Source: Scleromatobacter sp964418745
Lineage (GTDB): Bacteria; Pseudomonadota; Gammaproteobacteria; Burkholderiales; Burkholderiaceae_C
Reading direction: 5' to 3'
Length of the DNA stretch: 64,000 nt
NCBI GenBank assembly: GCA_964418745.1
Contig: CAYQMX010000001.1
Coordinates: 1 to 64,000, forward strand
Translations under genes and position numbers: made by a program
Shown here: positions 1 to 9,065 of the stretch, piece after piece
How positions within the stretch are numbered: position 1 is the stretch's first letter
Layout of the letters: each line of letters starts with the position of its first letter
The notes under the pieces: generated by a model
Seen by the model: the letters and a program-made list of their open reading frames with translations, nothing else
The model's database searches: none
Told to the model about the DNA's origin: nothing

Positions 1-428
1 CGCAGGGCGATGACTTGTGCCGGCGCCGAAGCCGAATAGATCAGCACATCCCTAGAGGCTCTGACCGCTGCGCTAGACGCGGCGCAGGTCGATCATGAGG
101 TCTGGACTGCCAACGTCCGGATCCTGTGCCGGCAGTGCAGCGAGGGGACGCCGCACGAACACGCCAAAGAGGACGACAAGGTGTCCGCCTGGCCGGACAC
201 TCATGTCATCGGAATCAGCACAACCTCGCCCGAGGCCGCCCGAAAGGTACTCTCGCGCTGGAGTTCCGGTGGCGGTGGGTTTCTGAATCGACTCGTCGGG
301 AAGGCCAGCAACGGCCGCCTGCTGCGCTTTGAGTGCGCGTTGGCGGGCACCGCCGTGCACTGACCCGACTACGCCAGCAGTCGGCCACTTGCAGACGTTC
401 GCGAGGGGCAGCTTTCCGGTGAGCTAGC
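1..428. other. No supported gene; left-edge intergenic stretch
   Basis: I see no convincing coding region here. Several short open frames overlap on both strands, which is expected at this GC content, and none has a recognisable motif, a good ribosome-binding site or a signal peptide. A GTG-initiated frame from 181 to 363 is the least unlikely but has no family resemblance. The stretch may hold the end of a gene lying to the left of the window. Confidence 0.4.
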
Positions 429-857
429 ATGGCGCCAATGACACCCAGATCGACCAGCCTGGCCCTGAAACTCGCATGCGCGGCTGCGGTGGCATGTTTG
501 CTGCTCGGTACCACCTACTTCGTAGCCGGACGAGTTCCCGAACTCCGTAGCCCCATCCGAGTGACAGATGCTTCGTTCTTGGCCGATAACGGATCGGCGT
601 GGATATCCCTCACCGATGCCACAGGCAGGCAGATAGCCTTTGGCGTGCGAGGGAGCCTCGATCGGGACCCAGTAGACTTCCCCGTGTATCTGCAGCGTTG
701 GTATCCCACGGCGCCCATGCCCGTTCCGGTGGACAGAAGTTCCTCTGCTGGGCACGCGCTTCTGGAGGCAATCGAGCGTGCCGGGCGCGACGGAGGCGTC
801 CGAGCAGTGCAAGAGCTCGCTCCGGTACGTGTCGCGCTCTCGAAGCCCTCGAAGTGA
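429..857 (+). CDS. Small membrane-anchored or exported hypothetical protein
   Basis: This 142-residue protein is not one I recognise. After a basic N-terminus it has one hydrophobic segment at about residues 10-33 (rich in Ala, Leu and Cys), which should be a signal anchor or uncleaved signal peptide. The rest is soluble and would face the periplasm. The ATG at 429 follows a modest GGTGAG ribosome-binding site. It stands alone: noncoding-looking DNA lies on both sides, and its codon use is less GC3-biased than that of the operons further right. That fits a recently acquired or weakly constrained gene. The reading frame is real-looking but the function is unknown. Confidence 0.5.
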   Translation: MAPMTPRSTSLALKLACAAAVACLLLGTTYFVAGRVPELRSPIRVTDASFLADNGSAWISLTDATGRQIAFGVRGSLDRDPVDFPVYLQRWYPTAPMPVPVDRSSSAGHALLEAIERAGRDGGVRAVQELAPVRVALSKPSK

Positions 858-1789
858 CAAACGTCTCTGACCGGCCACTACCGGTAAGTGGTGACCGACT
901 GGTTTCGGGAGGCCAGACTGCAAAGCAAATTGCCATTTGAGTGCGTCTCACAGCCACATGGGCGTAAAACTGAGGATCATGCTACACGCCGCTGGTGTTT
1001 TTCCTGTGCGTGGCTGCAGGTCTCTATGTACTCCTGGCGCCGTGGAGCGGCGCCGTCGGACTCCTGCAGCGCGAAAACCCGGCCAACATGAACCTCTTGA
1101 TTGCGTGCGTGGCATATGCGCTGTCCGAACGCGTATGGCCGTCACGACCTTCGATCCGGATCCCGCATGGAGGGCGGCATTTCGTCCGCATCCGTTGTCG
1201 GCCTGCATGAGCGGCTATCGAATATGCAAGCGAGCAATGCGTCGTTCGAGCGCCTGCGGTTCGTTCCTACCATGACGTGACGTGACGGGGCCGCGCTGGC
1301 CGCCGTCGTGAATGCGGGGAAGGCCATGCCGACGAACTGGATGCGTGTGGACGACAACGTGCTTCGCGCGAATCTCCAGGAGGCGCTCGCCCAGCGCAAA
1401 GCAGGCGGCGATCCGCAGGACTGGAGCTACAGTGACGACGACGTTGCCGCGATCCGGCTGGAGTTGGGGGCGCGCCAGCGGGCTCGCATTGCGCATCGAG
1501 AACGCGACCGATCTCGCCAGACCTGCGCGGTAGGCTGCGCCGCCCCGGCACCGACGATCGAGGACACCGCCGAACCTGTGCGTGTCGAGCGATCCTTGCC
1601 TGCAGCGCCGCATCGGAGCCTGGCCAAGCGACTGGCCGCGGCGCGTCGCGCTGGCCCCTGGCCGGCGTCGCGCGTTCAGCGCCCGGGCCGGAGCGACCCT
1701 ACGCTCTTCGGTGGTGGATATTCCTTTTCCTTCGTGGACTCCAGTGCGGCCGCAGGCAACGATCGCGGCAGTTCATCGAGGGTATTTAC
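858..1789. other. 930-bp stretch with only gene-like remnants
   Basis: No intact gene is supported. Two pieces look like debris. A GTG frame at 995-1210 begins with about 45 residues resembling a small two-helix membrane protein (a run of Phe, Leu, Ala and Val, then an amphipathic stretch) but then loses character. A frame from 1308, with a second Met at 1326, has about 55 plausible hydrophilic residues and then degenerates into Arg/Pro/Ala-rich sequence. Both may be fragments of decayed genes. The last 60 bp should contain the leader and ribosome-binding site (GAGGG) of the FadL-type gene. Confidence 0.35.
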
Positions 1790-3055
1790 ATGCAAGACAA
1801 CAAGATCCGGGGCGTAGCGGCGCTCGCTGTGGCGCTGCTGCCATTTGCAGCGAACGCGACCAACGGCTATTTTTCCCATGGGTACGGTGCGCAAGGCGAA
1901 GGCCAGGCGGGCGTGGGCATCGCCTGGGCACAGGACTCCCTGGCCGCCGCGACGAACCCCGCCGGCACGGCCGAGGTAGGCAACCGCGTCGACTTGGGCG
2001 CGGACTGGTTTTCGCCGCGCCGCAGCGCCGAGATCGTCGGCAATGCGTTCGGCGCCGACGCGAGCTACAGCGGCGACGGCAAGAAGAACTTCTTCCTGCC
2101 GTCGTTGGGCTTCACCAAGCAGTTGTCCGACTCGGTGGCCACCGGCGTGGCGGTGTACGGCAACGGCGGCCTCAACACGATCTACCACGACAACCCCTAC
2201 GCACGCTTCGGTGCCACCGGGACTGCAGGCGTCAACCTCGAGCAGTTGTTCATCACGCCGTCGATCGCCTGGAAGCCGGCTGCGGGCCAGAGCATCGGGG
2301 CGGGCGTCAACGTCGCGTACCAGCGCTTCTCGGCGCAAGGCATCGGCCTGTTCGGCGGGTTCTCGTCCAGTCCCGGCAATGTCAGCGACAAGGGCTCGGA
2401 CAGCAGCGTCGGCGTCGGCCTGCGCCTCGGCTGGTCAGGCACCTTGGCCCCAGGCTTGACGTTGGGGGCGACATGGGCCTCGCGGATCCATGGGCAGTTC
2501 AAGGACTACCGTGGACTGTTCGCCGATGGTGGCCGCTTCGACGTCCCCGAGAACTACGGTGCAGGCGTGGCATTCCGCCCGAATGCCGACTGGACCTTGG
2601 GTGCGGACATCCAGAGAATCCGCTACAGCCGCGTCGCCGCGGTCGGCGACTCGATCGCCCCCTTGCTGCAGGGCACGCCACTGGGTGCCGCCCACGGCCC
2701 GGGCTTTGGCTGGCGCGACGTCACCGTGTTCAAGCTCGGCGCGAGTACGCACGTCGCGCCCGAACTGGTGCTGCGTGCCGGCATCAGCCATGCCCGCCAG
2801 CCGGTACCCAGCGGCGAGACCTTCTTCAACATCCTGGCGCCCGGCGTCGTCCAGGACCACCTGACCGCTGGCGCGACCTGGACGCTGCCCGGGGGCAACG
2901 AGTGGAGCGGATTCGCCGCCTACGGCCGCGGACACGCCGTCAATGGCAGCGCATCGATCCCACCGGGCAACCCGCCGGCGGGCTTCGGTGGCGGCAATGC
3001 CAATGTGCGCCTGAAGGAGACCATCGTCGGCGTCTCCTACGCCTGGAAGATCTGA
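1790..3055 (+). CDS. OmpP1/FadL-family outer-membrane transport protein
   Basis: This 421-residue protein belongs to the FadL/TodX family of outer-membrane beta-barrels that pass hydrophobic molecules such as fatty acids or aromatics. It has a cleavable signal peptide (residues 1 to about 23, ending A-N-A). The mature protein starts with the family hallmark T-N-G-Y-F-S-H-G-Y-G, the N-terminal hatch. An N-P-A-G motif and many alternating barrel strands follow, and it ends in a short aromatic/hydrophobic strand (S-Y-A-W-K-I) suited to BAM recognition. The length is normal for the family. GAGGG precedes the ATG. The two YeeE/YedE genes follow within 5 bp, so the three are probably co-transcribed. 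The substrate cannot be read from sequence. Confidence 0.88.
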   Translation: MQDNKIRGVAALAVALLPFAANATNGYFSHGYGAQGEGQAGVGIAWAQDSLAAATNPAGTAEVGNRVDLGADWFSPRRSAEIVGNAFGADASYSGDGKKNFFLPSLGFTKQLSDSVATGVAVYGNGGLNTIYHDNPYARFGATGTAGVNLEQLFITPSIAWKPAAGQSIGAGVNVAYQRFSAQGIGLFGGFSSSPGNVSDKGSDSSVGVGLRLGWSGTLAPGLTLGATWASRIHGQFKDYRGLFADGGRFDVPENYGAGVAFRPNADWTLGADIQRIRYSRVAAVGDSIAPLLQGTPLGAAHGPGFGWRDVTVFKLGASTHVAPELVLRAGISHARQPVPSGETFFNILAPGVVQDHLTAGATWTLPGGNEWSGFAAYGRGHAVNGSASIPPGNPPAGFGGGNANVRLKETIVGVSYAWKI

Positions 3056-3059
3056 TCCC

Positions 3060-3494
3060 GTGACGGCCTTCACGCCCATTGCAGCGCTGGCGGGCGGCCT
3101 GCTGATCGGCCTCGCCGCCGTGCTGCTGCTGCGGCTGGACGGCCGCATCGCCGGGGTCAGCGGGATCGCCGGGGGTCTCTGGTTCGCCGGGCCCGGCGAG
3201 CGTGCGTGGCGCACCCTGTTCCTTGTCGGGCTGGCCGTCGGCGCCTGGGGCTCGACGGCCCTCGGCGTGGTGCACACGCCCAGCCGGACCGGCTCTCCTC
3301 CCGCGTTGCTCGTGCTGTCTGGCCTGCTGGTCGGCTACGGCACGTCGCTTGGGAACGGCTGCACGAGCGGTCATGGCGTGTGCGGCATCGCGCTCCGGTC
3401 GAAGCGCTCGCTCCTGGCAACGGCGGTGTTCCTCGTCACAGCCTTGATCACGACGTTCGTCGTGCGCCACGTGCTGCACATGGATGCAGCATGA
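3060..3494 (+). CDS. YeeE/YedE-family transporter, N-terminal-half protein
   Basis: This 144-residue integral membrane protein belongs to the sulf_transp (YeeE/YedE, TsuA-like) family, whose characterised member imports thiosulfate. It has about four hydrophobic segments and the family cysteine motif G-N-G-C-T-S-G-H-G-V-C-G near residue 100. In full-length family members two such halves are fused. Here the second half is a separate gene overlapping by ATGA, so the pair probably forms one heteromeric transporter. The start is GTG at 3060, four bases after the FadL-type stop. The substrate (thiosulfate or another sulfur species) is an inference from the family. Confidence 0.85.
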   Translation: MTAFTPIAALAGGLLIGLAAVLLLRLDGRIAGVSGIAGGLWFAGPGERAWRTLFLVGLAVGAWGSTALGVVHTPSRTGSPPALLVLSGLLVGYGTSLGNGCTSGHGVCGIALRSKRSLLATAVFLVTALITTFVVRHVLHMDAA

Positions 3495-3976
3495 GTGGCC
3501 CGCCTCCGCGTTCGACTACACGTGCGTCGCAGCCACTGTGGCGTGCCGGCGCCGCGCTGCTGTGCGGCGCGGTTTTCGGCGCCGGCCTGGGAATCGCCCA
3601 GATGACCGATCCTCGCAAGGTGCTGAACTTCCTCGACTTGGCAGGTGCCTGGGACGCAAGCCTCTTGTTCGTGCTCGGCGGCGCGGTCGTGTTCGCATTT
3701 GCCGGCTATCGCGTCGTGCTGCGACACGCCCGGCCGTCGTTCGACGATCGCTTCCATCTGCCGACGTCGACATCGGTCGACGCCGCGCTGGTCGGCGGTG
3801 CCGTGCTGTTCGGGCTGGGCTGGGGACTGGCGGGGTATTGCCCCGGGCCGGCCATCGCCTCGCTGGGTCTGCGCAATCCGGAGGCGCTTTGGTTCATCCC
3901 GGCGCTTGTGCTGGGCGCGCTGGCGCAGCGCTGGCGTGAGCGGCGGCATCGTTCCGCATCGACGTCCGTGGCATGA
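3491..3976 (+). CDS. YeeE/YedE-family transporter, C-terminal-half protein
   Basis: This 161-residue membrane protein pairs with the preceding gene. It has about four hydrophobic segments, the D-P-R-K-V segment common to second halves of this family, and the conserved cysteine motif G-Y-C-P-G-P-A near residue 115, thought to relay the sulfur substrate through the channel. The ATG at 3491 overlaps the upstream stop as ATGA, indicating translational coupling. It is the last gene of the FadL-YeeE-YeeE group, and the next gene (groEL) converges on it. The tail is rich in Arg and His and is probably cytoplasmic. Confidence 0.85.
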   Translation: MSGPPPRSTTRASQPLWRAGAALLCGAVFGAGLGIAQMTDPRKVLNFLDLAGAWDASLLFVLGGAVVFAFAGYRVVLRHARPSFDDRFHLPTSTSVDAALVGGAVLFGLGWGLAGYCPGPAIASLGLRNPEALWFIPALVLGALAQRWRERRHRSASTSVA

Positions 3977-4166
3977 GTCGGGCGGCGCCTGCGCGCCGCG
4001 ACGTTCTGCGAACGGACCTCCCGGCATTCGGAGCCGCGGCCTTCGCGCCCGGGTCTCCCGAGGCGAGCGACCGAGGCCCGCTCGATCCCAAGTAGGGTTT
4101 GGACCGTGATCATTCCACGCATATCCCCTGGGCGCGGCTCATTTCATGTCGCCCGATGGCCGGGTC

Positions 4167-4192
4167 GCGTCGGGAGCTCGCGCCCCCGACGC
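4167..4192. terminator. GC hairpin between converging genes
   Basis: An 8-bp perfect stem (4167-4174 with 4185-4192) and a 10-base loop lie between the YeeE-type gene and the end of groEL. It lacks a clear T-run on either strand, so intrinsic termination is only suggested by its position. Confidence 0.3.
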
Positions 4193-4203
4193 ACCGGCGC
4201 CGA

Positions 4204-5847
4204 TCAGAAATCGGGGCCGCCTCCGAACCCGCCGCCGTGGTGGTCGCCGCCGGTCGCCGCCGGCTTGTCTTCCGGCACTTCGGTGACGATCGCTGCCGTC
4301 GTCAGGATCAGGCTGGCCACCGACGCCGCGTTCTGCAGCGCGGTGCGCGTCACCTTGGCCGGGTCCAGCACGCCCTGTTCGACCAGGTCGCCGTAAGTGC
4401 CGTTGGCCGCGTTGTAGCCGTAGTTGCCCTGGCCCTGCAGCACCTTGTCGACGACCACGGACGCCTCTTCGCCCGCATTGCTGACGATCTGGCGCAGCGG
4501 CTCCTCGATGGCCCGCAGCACCAGCCGGATCCCGGCGTCCTGGTCGGCGTTGTCGCCCTTGAGCGCGCCGATGGCCTGGCGCGCACGCAGCAGCGCCACG
4601 CCGCCGCCCGGCACAACGCCTTCTTCAACGGCCGCACGCGTGGCGTGCAAGGCATCCTCGACACGCGCCTTCTTTTCCTTGAGCTCGATCTCGGTCGCCG
4701 CGCCGACCTTGATGACCGCGACGCCTCCGGCCAGCTTGGCCACGCGTTCCTGGAGCTTCTCGCGGTCATAGTCGGAGGTGGCTTCCTCGATCTGGATACG
4801 CACCTGCCTGACCCGGGCCTGGATGACCTCGGCCGTGCCCGAGCCGTCGATGAGCGTCGTGTTCTCCTTGCCCGCCTCGACGCGCTTGGCCTGACCGAGG
4901 TCGGCCAGCGTGACCTTGTCCAGCGTCAGGCCCACTTCTTCGGCGATCACCTTGCCGCCCGTGAGCACGGCGATGTCCTCGAGGATCGCCTTGCGCCGGT
5001 CGCCGAAGCCGGGGGCCTTGACCGCCACCACCTTCAGGATGCCGCGGATCGAGTTCACCACCAGCGTGGCGAGCGCCTCGCCCTCGACATCCTCCGCGAT
5101 GATCAGCAGCGGGCGGCTCGTCTTGGCCACCGCCTCCAGCGTCGGCAACAGGTCGCGGATGTTGCTGATCTTCTTGTCGTAGAGCAGCACGAACGGGTTG
5201 TCCTGGACCGCGGTCTGCTTGTCCTGGTTGTTGATGAAATAGGGCGACAGATAGCCGCGGTCGAACTGCAGGCCCTCGACCACGTCGAGCTCGTTGTTCA
5301 GGCTCTTGCCGTCCTCGACGGTGATGACGCCTTCCTTGCCGACCTTGTCGATGGCGTCGGCGATGATCTGGCCGATGTCCCAGTCGGAGTTCGCCGAGAT
5401 GGCGCCCACCTGAGCGATCTCCTTGCTGGTGGTCGTCGGCCTGGCGATGCTCTTGATCTCGGCGACCAGGGCGATCACGGCCTTGTCGATGCCGCGCTTG
5501 AGGTCGCTCGGATTGAGCCCCGCGGCCACGTACTTGAAGCCCTCGCGCACGATCGCCTGGGCCAGCACGGTGGCGGTGGTGGTGCCGTCGCCGGCGTTGT
5601 CGCTGGTGCGCGAAGCCACTTCCTTCACGAGCTGGGCGCCGATGTTCTCGTACTTGTCCTTGAGCTCGATCTCCTTGGCCACCGAGACGCCGTCCTTGGT
5701 CACGGTGGGGGCGCCGAAGCTGCGCTCGAGCACGACGTTGCGGCCCTTGGGCCCGAGCGTCACCTTGACCGCGTTGGCCAGGATGTCGACGCCGCGGACG
5801 ATCTTGGCGCGCGCGTCGTCGCCGAACAGGACATGTTTTGCTGCCAT
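4204..5847 (-). CDS. groEL: Chaperonin GroEL (60 kDa, probably an extra copy)
   Basis: This 547-residue Hsp60 chaperonin folds client proteins in the cytoplasm together with GroES. The N-terminus M-A-A-K-H-V-L-F-G-D-D and the ATP-binding G-D-G-T-T-T-A-T motif are intact, as is the family signature A-A-V-E-E-G-V-V-P-G-G-G. The C-terminus departs from the usual Gly-Gly-Met repeat tail: it ends G-G-D-H-H-G-G-G-F-G-G-G-P-D-F, with His and Phe and no Met repeats. In multi-chaperonin bacteria, tails without Gly-Gly-Met are typical of additional GroEL paralogues, so I infer this is a second, specialised copy. It is 11 bp downstream of groES. The Met start at 5847 matches the family length. Confidence 0.97.
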   Translation of the reverse strand: MAAKHVLFGDDARAKIVRGVDILANAVKVTLGPKGRNVVLERSFGAPTVTKDGVSVAKEIELKDKYENIGAQLVKEVASRTSDNAGDGTTTATVLAQAIVREGFKYVAAGLNPSDLKRGIDKAVIALVAEIKSIARPTTTSKEIAQVGAISANSDWDIGQIIADAIDKVGKEGVITVEDGKSLNNELDVVEGLQFDRGYLSPYFINNQDKQTAVQDNPFVLLYDKKISNIRDLLPTLEAVAKTSRPLLIIAEDVEGEALATLVVNSIRGILKVVAVKAPGFGDRRKAILEDIAVLTGGKVIAEEVGLTLDKVTLADLGQAKRVEAGKENTTLIDGSGTAEVIQARVRQVRIQIEEATSDYDREKLQERVAKLAGGVAVIKVGAATEIELKEKKARVEDALHATRAAVEEGVVPGGGVALLRARQAIGALKGDNADQDAGIRLVLRAIEEPLRQIVSNAGEEASVVVDKVLQGQGNYGYNAANGTYGDLVEQGVLDPAKVTRTALQNAASVASLILTTAAIVTEVPEDKPAATGGDHHGGGFGGGPDF

Positions 5848-5858
5848 GGTTGTGCTCC

Positions 5859-6149
5859 TCAGTGGACGATCACGGCGAAGAGGTCTTCCTCGCGAACGAC
5901 GAGCAACTCGTCGCCGTCGAGCTTGACCGTCTGTCCGCTGTACTTGCCGAAGATCACCTTGTCGCCCACCGCGACGGCGGGCGCCACGAACAGCCCCTGC
6001 TCGTTGCGCTTGCCGGGGCCGACGGCCAGGACCTCGCCCTGCTCGGGCTTCTCGCCCGCCGAGTCGGGGATGATGATGCCGCCGGCTGTCTTGAGCTCGG
6101 GGTCGCTGCGCTTGACGATGATGCGGTCGTTGAGGGGTCTGAGGGCCAT
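5859..6149 (-). CDS. groES: Co-chaperonin GroES
   Basis: This 96-residue protein caps the GroEL ring as a heptamer. It has the canonical start M-x-x-R-P-L-N-D-R-I-I-V-K-R, the mobile loop (T-A-G-G-I-I-I-P) and the C-terminal V-x-E-E-D-L-F-A-V-I pattern. The length is normal. It is the first gene of a two-gene operon with groEL, read leftward. The region upstream has only half of a CIRCE-like operator, so HrcA control is uncertain. Confidence 0.97.
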   Translation of the reverse strand: MALRPLNDRIIVKRSDPELKTAGGIIIPDSAGEKPEQGEVLAVGPGKRNEQGLFVAPAVAVGDKVIFGKYSGQTVKLDGDELLVVREEDLFAVIVH

Positions 6150-6209
6150 GCGTACTTTCTTGCCGTGATGCGGGGTGGGGATGCCGTCGGCCTGTCAGCC
6201 GTCGACGGT

Positions 6210-6218
6210 GAGTGCTGA
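6210..6218 (-). promoter_or_regulatory. Half CIRCE-like site upstream of groES
   Basis: On the minus strand the nonamer TCAGCACTC differs by one base from the left arm of the HrcA operator CIRCE (TTAGCACTC). The expected right arm nine bases further on is poorly conserved (about 4 of 9). It lies about 60 bp upstream of groES. It may be a degenerate operator or chance. Confidence 0.3.
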
Positions 6219-6639
6219 TTCTGGCGACGCGTGCCCCCGTGCCCAACGAAGCGTTGCGCGGCTGCATATGCGCGCGACGCGAGTAGCCTGCCGAGCAGGC
6301 GATCCCCGCCGATACCGTATGGGGTGTCGATGGTCGACGCCTCGCGGGTGGCTTTCAAGCAGGCGATTGACCATATCGCCGCAGTCGCCTCGCCGGCTGT
6401 CGACTCGTCACCAGGCGTGGGACCGGCCGCGGGACGAGACGCCGGCCCGAAGGGCCGATCTGCCGTGCTTAGGCGGCAGGAACGCCGGGCCGGCGCGTTC
6501 GGCCGCATTGGCACGGTGTCTGCTTAGTGAGTCCACGGAGCTCGCGACGCCATCTCGATCAGGGGCGTGCCGGCAACCTCGCGGGTGCATGGACAGCATG
6601 CGCTCGACAGGGGCCCGTGACAACTAACAACGTTCTGAA

Positions 6640-6660
6640 GCGGACACATCACGTGTCCGC
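6640..6660. promoter_or_regulatory. Perfect inverted repeat upstream of the DUF1549 gene
   Basis: GCGGACAC and GTGTCCGC form a perfect 8-bp inverted repeat around a 5-base spacer, ending 31 bp before the ATG at 6692. The size and position suit an operator for a dimeric repressor or a leader hairpin. No regulator gene is adjacent. Confidence 0.4.
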
Positions 6661-6691
6661 CCGGAAAACCTCCAACATAGAGGCGAGGTCG

Positions 6692-9025
6692 ATGAACAAG
6701 ACACTTCTGATGGGCGCGCTGCTCGCTGCCGCCACTGTCTGCGCCGGGGCGCAGGACGCCAGGCCCGCTTCGGCTGCGCCTGCGACAGCCGCCGCGTCGG
6801 CCGCCAAGGCCTGGTCGCCCTATCAGCCGGTGAAGGCGCCCGAGGTGCCGGCCGTCAGGCAGAAGGGCTGGGTGCGCTCGCCCATCGATGCCTTCGTGCT
6901 CGCCAGGCTGGAGGCGGCGGGCCTGAAGCCTTCGCCGCAGGCTGATCGCGCGGCCTACCTGCGCCGGGCCACGCTGGACGCGTGGGGACTCCTGCCGACG
7001 CCGGAGGAGGTGGCGGCCTTCGTCAACGACAAGTCGACCGACGCCTACGAGAAGGCGGTCGATCGGCTGCTCGCCTCGCCGCATTTCGGCGAGCGCCAGG
7101 CGCGCCGGTGGCTGGATCTGGCGCGGTACGCCGATAGCTCCGGCTTCCAGAACGACAACAACCGGCCCAACAACTGGCGCTATCGCGACTACGTGATCAA
7201 CGCGTTCAACCAGGACAAGCCGTTCGACCGCTTCATCAAGGAACAGGTCGCGGGCGATGAAATCTGGCCGGACAGCCAGGAAGCGCGGATCGCCACCGGA
7301 TACCTGGCGGGCTACCCCGACAACTCGAACTCGCGTGACCTGCTGCAGCGCAAGTACCAGATCGAGACGGACATGACCGACCTGGTCGGCGAAACGCTGC
7401 TCGGTGCCACGATCGGATGCGCCCGTTGCCACAACCACAAGCAGGACAAGATCAGCCAGAAGGAATATTTCCAGCTGCAGTCGTTCTTCGCCAATACCGC
7501 ATTCGACGAGAAGTACAAGCTCAAGGAAAAGGCGGCGGTCGACATCGAGTGGGAAAAGGCCCAGGCGGCCTATCGCGACGCCACCAAGGCCATCCGCGAC
7601 CAGCAGGACGCGCTGCTGGCCGGCCTCGATGCCCCCGCCATCAAGTACCAGAAGGAGCGTTACCTCTCCGACAGCCAGGTCGCGCTGTTCAAGCCGGAGA
7701 GCGAGTGGACGCCGCTGGATCGCTGGGTCAACTGGCGCCACAAGGCGGTCGAGGCACCGCGCGCCTCCAAGGTGGCGTACCTGAAGCTGTCGGCCGAGGA
7801 CAAGACGGCGGCGACCTACAACCCCGACAACGTCGAGAAGTGGAAGAAGTACGAGGAGCTGACGAAGCAGCTCAAGGAGTTCGACAAGCTCAAGCCCTCG
7901 GACGTCACCTCGGCCAACCTCACGACGGCCCTCGAGCTCGGCAAGGAGGCGCCGCCAACGTTCGTGCGCTTCGGCGGCACGCACGAGAAGCCGACGGAAG
8001 AGGTTCAGCCCGGACTTCCTGCGCTGTGGAACACGGCCAACCAGAAGATCCAGATCGCGCCGACCGCCAGTTCGTCGGGCCGACGCGCTGCGCTGGCCAA
8101 CTGGATCGCCAGTGCGGACAACCCGCTGACGGCACGGGTCTACGTCAACCGGGTCTGGAGCCAGTACTTCGACAAGGGCATCGTCCCGACGGTGGCCAAC
8201 TTCGGGCGCGCCGGCCAGAAGCCGACGAACCCCGAGTTGCTGGACTACCTGGCCGTCGACTTCGTGCAGAAGGGCTGGAGCGTCAAGAAGCTGCAGCGCG
8301 AGATCCTGCTGTCGAGCGTCTACCGGCAATCGTCGGCGGAACGGGCCGAAGTGGCCAAGGCGGATCCCGACAACAAGCTGCTGGCGGTCTTCCCGCGCAA
8401 GCGCCTGGAGGCCGAGGAAATTCGCGACTCCCTGCTCTATGCCTCGGGCGAACTGGTGGACAAGGTCGGCGGCCCGCCGGTGTTCCCGCCGGTGCCGAGC
8501 AACCTGAACGCCGGCAACCTCTGGGAGAAGTCGACCAACGAGGAAGACGCGCACCGTCGCAGCATCTACACGTTCGAGCGGCGGTCCGTGCCCTATCCGC
8601 TGACCGTCAGCTTCGACCCGGCCGACACCGTGCAGCCGCACCAGAAGCGCGACGTGACGACCACCCCGCTGCAGGCGCTGACGCTGTTCAACAGCGACGT
8701 CGTCTTCGGCTGGTCGCAGGCCCTGGCCGGGCGCGTGATCAACGAAGCCGGCAAGGACGATTCGGCGCGCGTCGACCGGCTTTACGAAGTGCTGTTGTCG
8801 CGCAAGCCGACGAAGGAGGAGAAGGTGGCGCTCAAGGCCTTCCTGGCGCAGCAGGAGAGGATCGTCTCCGACAAGGTCGCGGACGCCTCGAAGACCGGCA
8901 CGTTCGCGGTGGCCGTGCCGATCGGCCTCAAGCACGACGTCCCGATCGATCCGGTGCATGCCGCCGCCTTCGTCGACCTCGTGCACACGGTCGCGAACTC
9001 CAACGAGTTCGCCTACCGGTTCTGA
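6692..9025 (+). CDS. DUF1549/DUF1553 protein with CxxCH motif (planctomycete type)
   Basis: This 777-residue exported protein has a signal peptide (residues 1 to about 21) and the two-domain layout DUF1549 (about 60-290) then DUF1553 (about 450-740). These families are abundant in Planctomycetes and sporadic in Proteobacteria. A heme-type motif C-A-R-C-H lies near residue 246, within the typical sequence G-C-A-R-C-H-N-H-K. The planctomycete versions often add a separate cytochrome domain, which is absent here. The ATG at 6692 follows AGAGGCGAGG; upstream in-frame codons are less likely. It is followed by a DUF1501 gene, its usual partner, and then by cytochromes. The activity is unknown; a periplasmic, heme-linked role is inferred. 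Confidence 0.85.
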   Translation: MNKTLLMGALLAAATVCAGAQDARPASAAPATAAASAAKAWSPYQPVKAPEVPAVRQKGWVRSPIDAFVLARLEAAGLKPSPQADRAAYLRRATLDAWGLLPTPEEVAAFVNDKSTDAYEKAVDRLLASPHFGERQARRWLDLARYADSSGFQNDNNRPNNWRYRDYVINAFNQDKPFDRFIKEQVAGDEIWPDSQEARIATGYLAGYPDNSNSRDLLQRKYQIETDMTDLVGETLLGATIGCARCHNHKQDKISQKEYFQLQSFFANTAFDEKYKLKEKAAVDIEWEKAQAAYRDATKAIRDQQDALLAGLDAPAIKYQKERYLSDSQVALFKPESEWTPLDRWVNWRHKAVEAPRASKVAYLKLSAEDKTAATYNPDNVEKWKKYEELTKQLKEFDKLKPSDVTSANLTTALELGKEAPPTFVRFGGTHEKPTEEVQPGLPALWNTANQKIQIAPTASSSGRRAALANWIASADNPLTARVYVNRVWSQYFDKGIVPTVANFGRAGQKPTNPELLDYLAVDFVQKGWSVKKLQREILLSSVYRQSSAERAEVAKADPDNKLLAVFPRKRLEAEEIRDSLLYASGELVDKVGGPPVFPPVPSNLNAGNLWEKSTNEEDAHRRSIYTFERRSVPYPLTVSFDPADTVQPHQKRDVTTTPLQALTLFNSDVVFGWSQALAGRVINEAGKDDSARVDRLYEVLLSRKPTKEEKVALKAFLAQQERIVSDKVADASKTGTFAVAVPIGLKHDVPIDPVHAAAFVDLVHTVANSNEFAYRF

Positions 9026-9065
9026 ACCTTCCAACCCATTGAACGCACACACAGGACGCCTGACC

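Larger units (their letters stand above)
6150..6691. other. Divergent intergenic region between groES and the DUF1549 gene
   Basis: About 540 bp without a supportable gene separate two divergent units. It should contain both promoters. The visible structures are the half CIRCE-like site near groES and a perfect inverted repeat just before the DUF1549 gene, both listed separately. The short open frames inside have no family resemblance. Confidence 0.5.

Noticed and set aside
4099..6168. 689-codon frame opposite groES-groEL
   Set aside because: Shadow of strongly conserved chaperonin genes; no family resemblance or start signal.
6199..6240. Complete CIRCE operator upstream of groES
   Set aside because: Only one arm matches well; the other arm has about four of nine bases, so HrcA control was not claimed.
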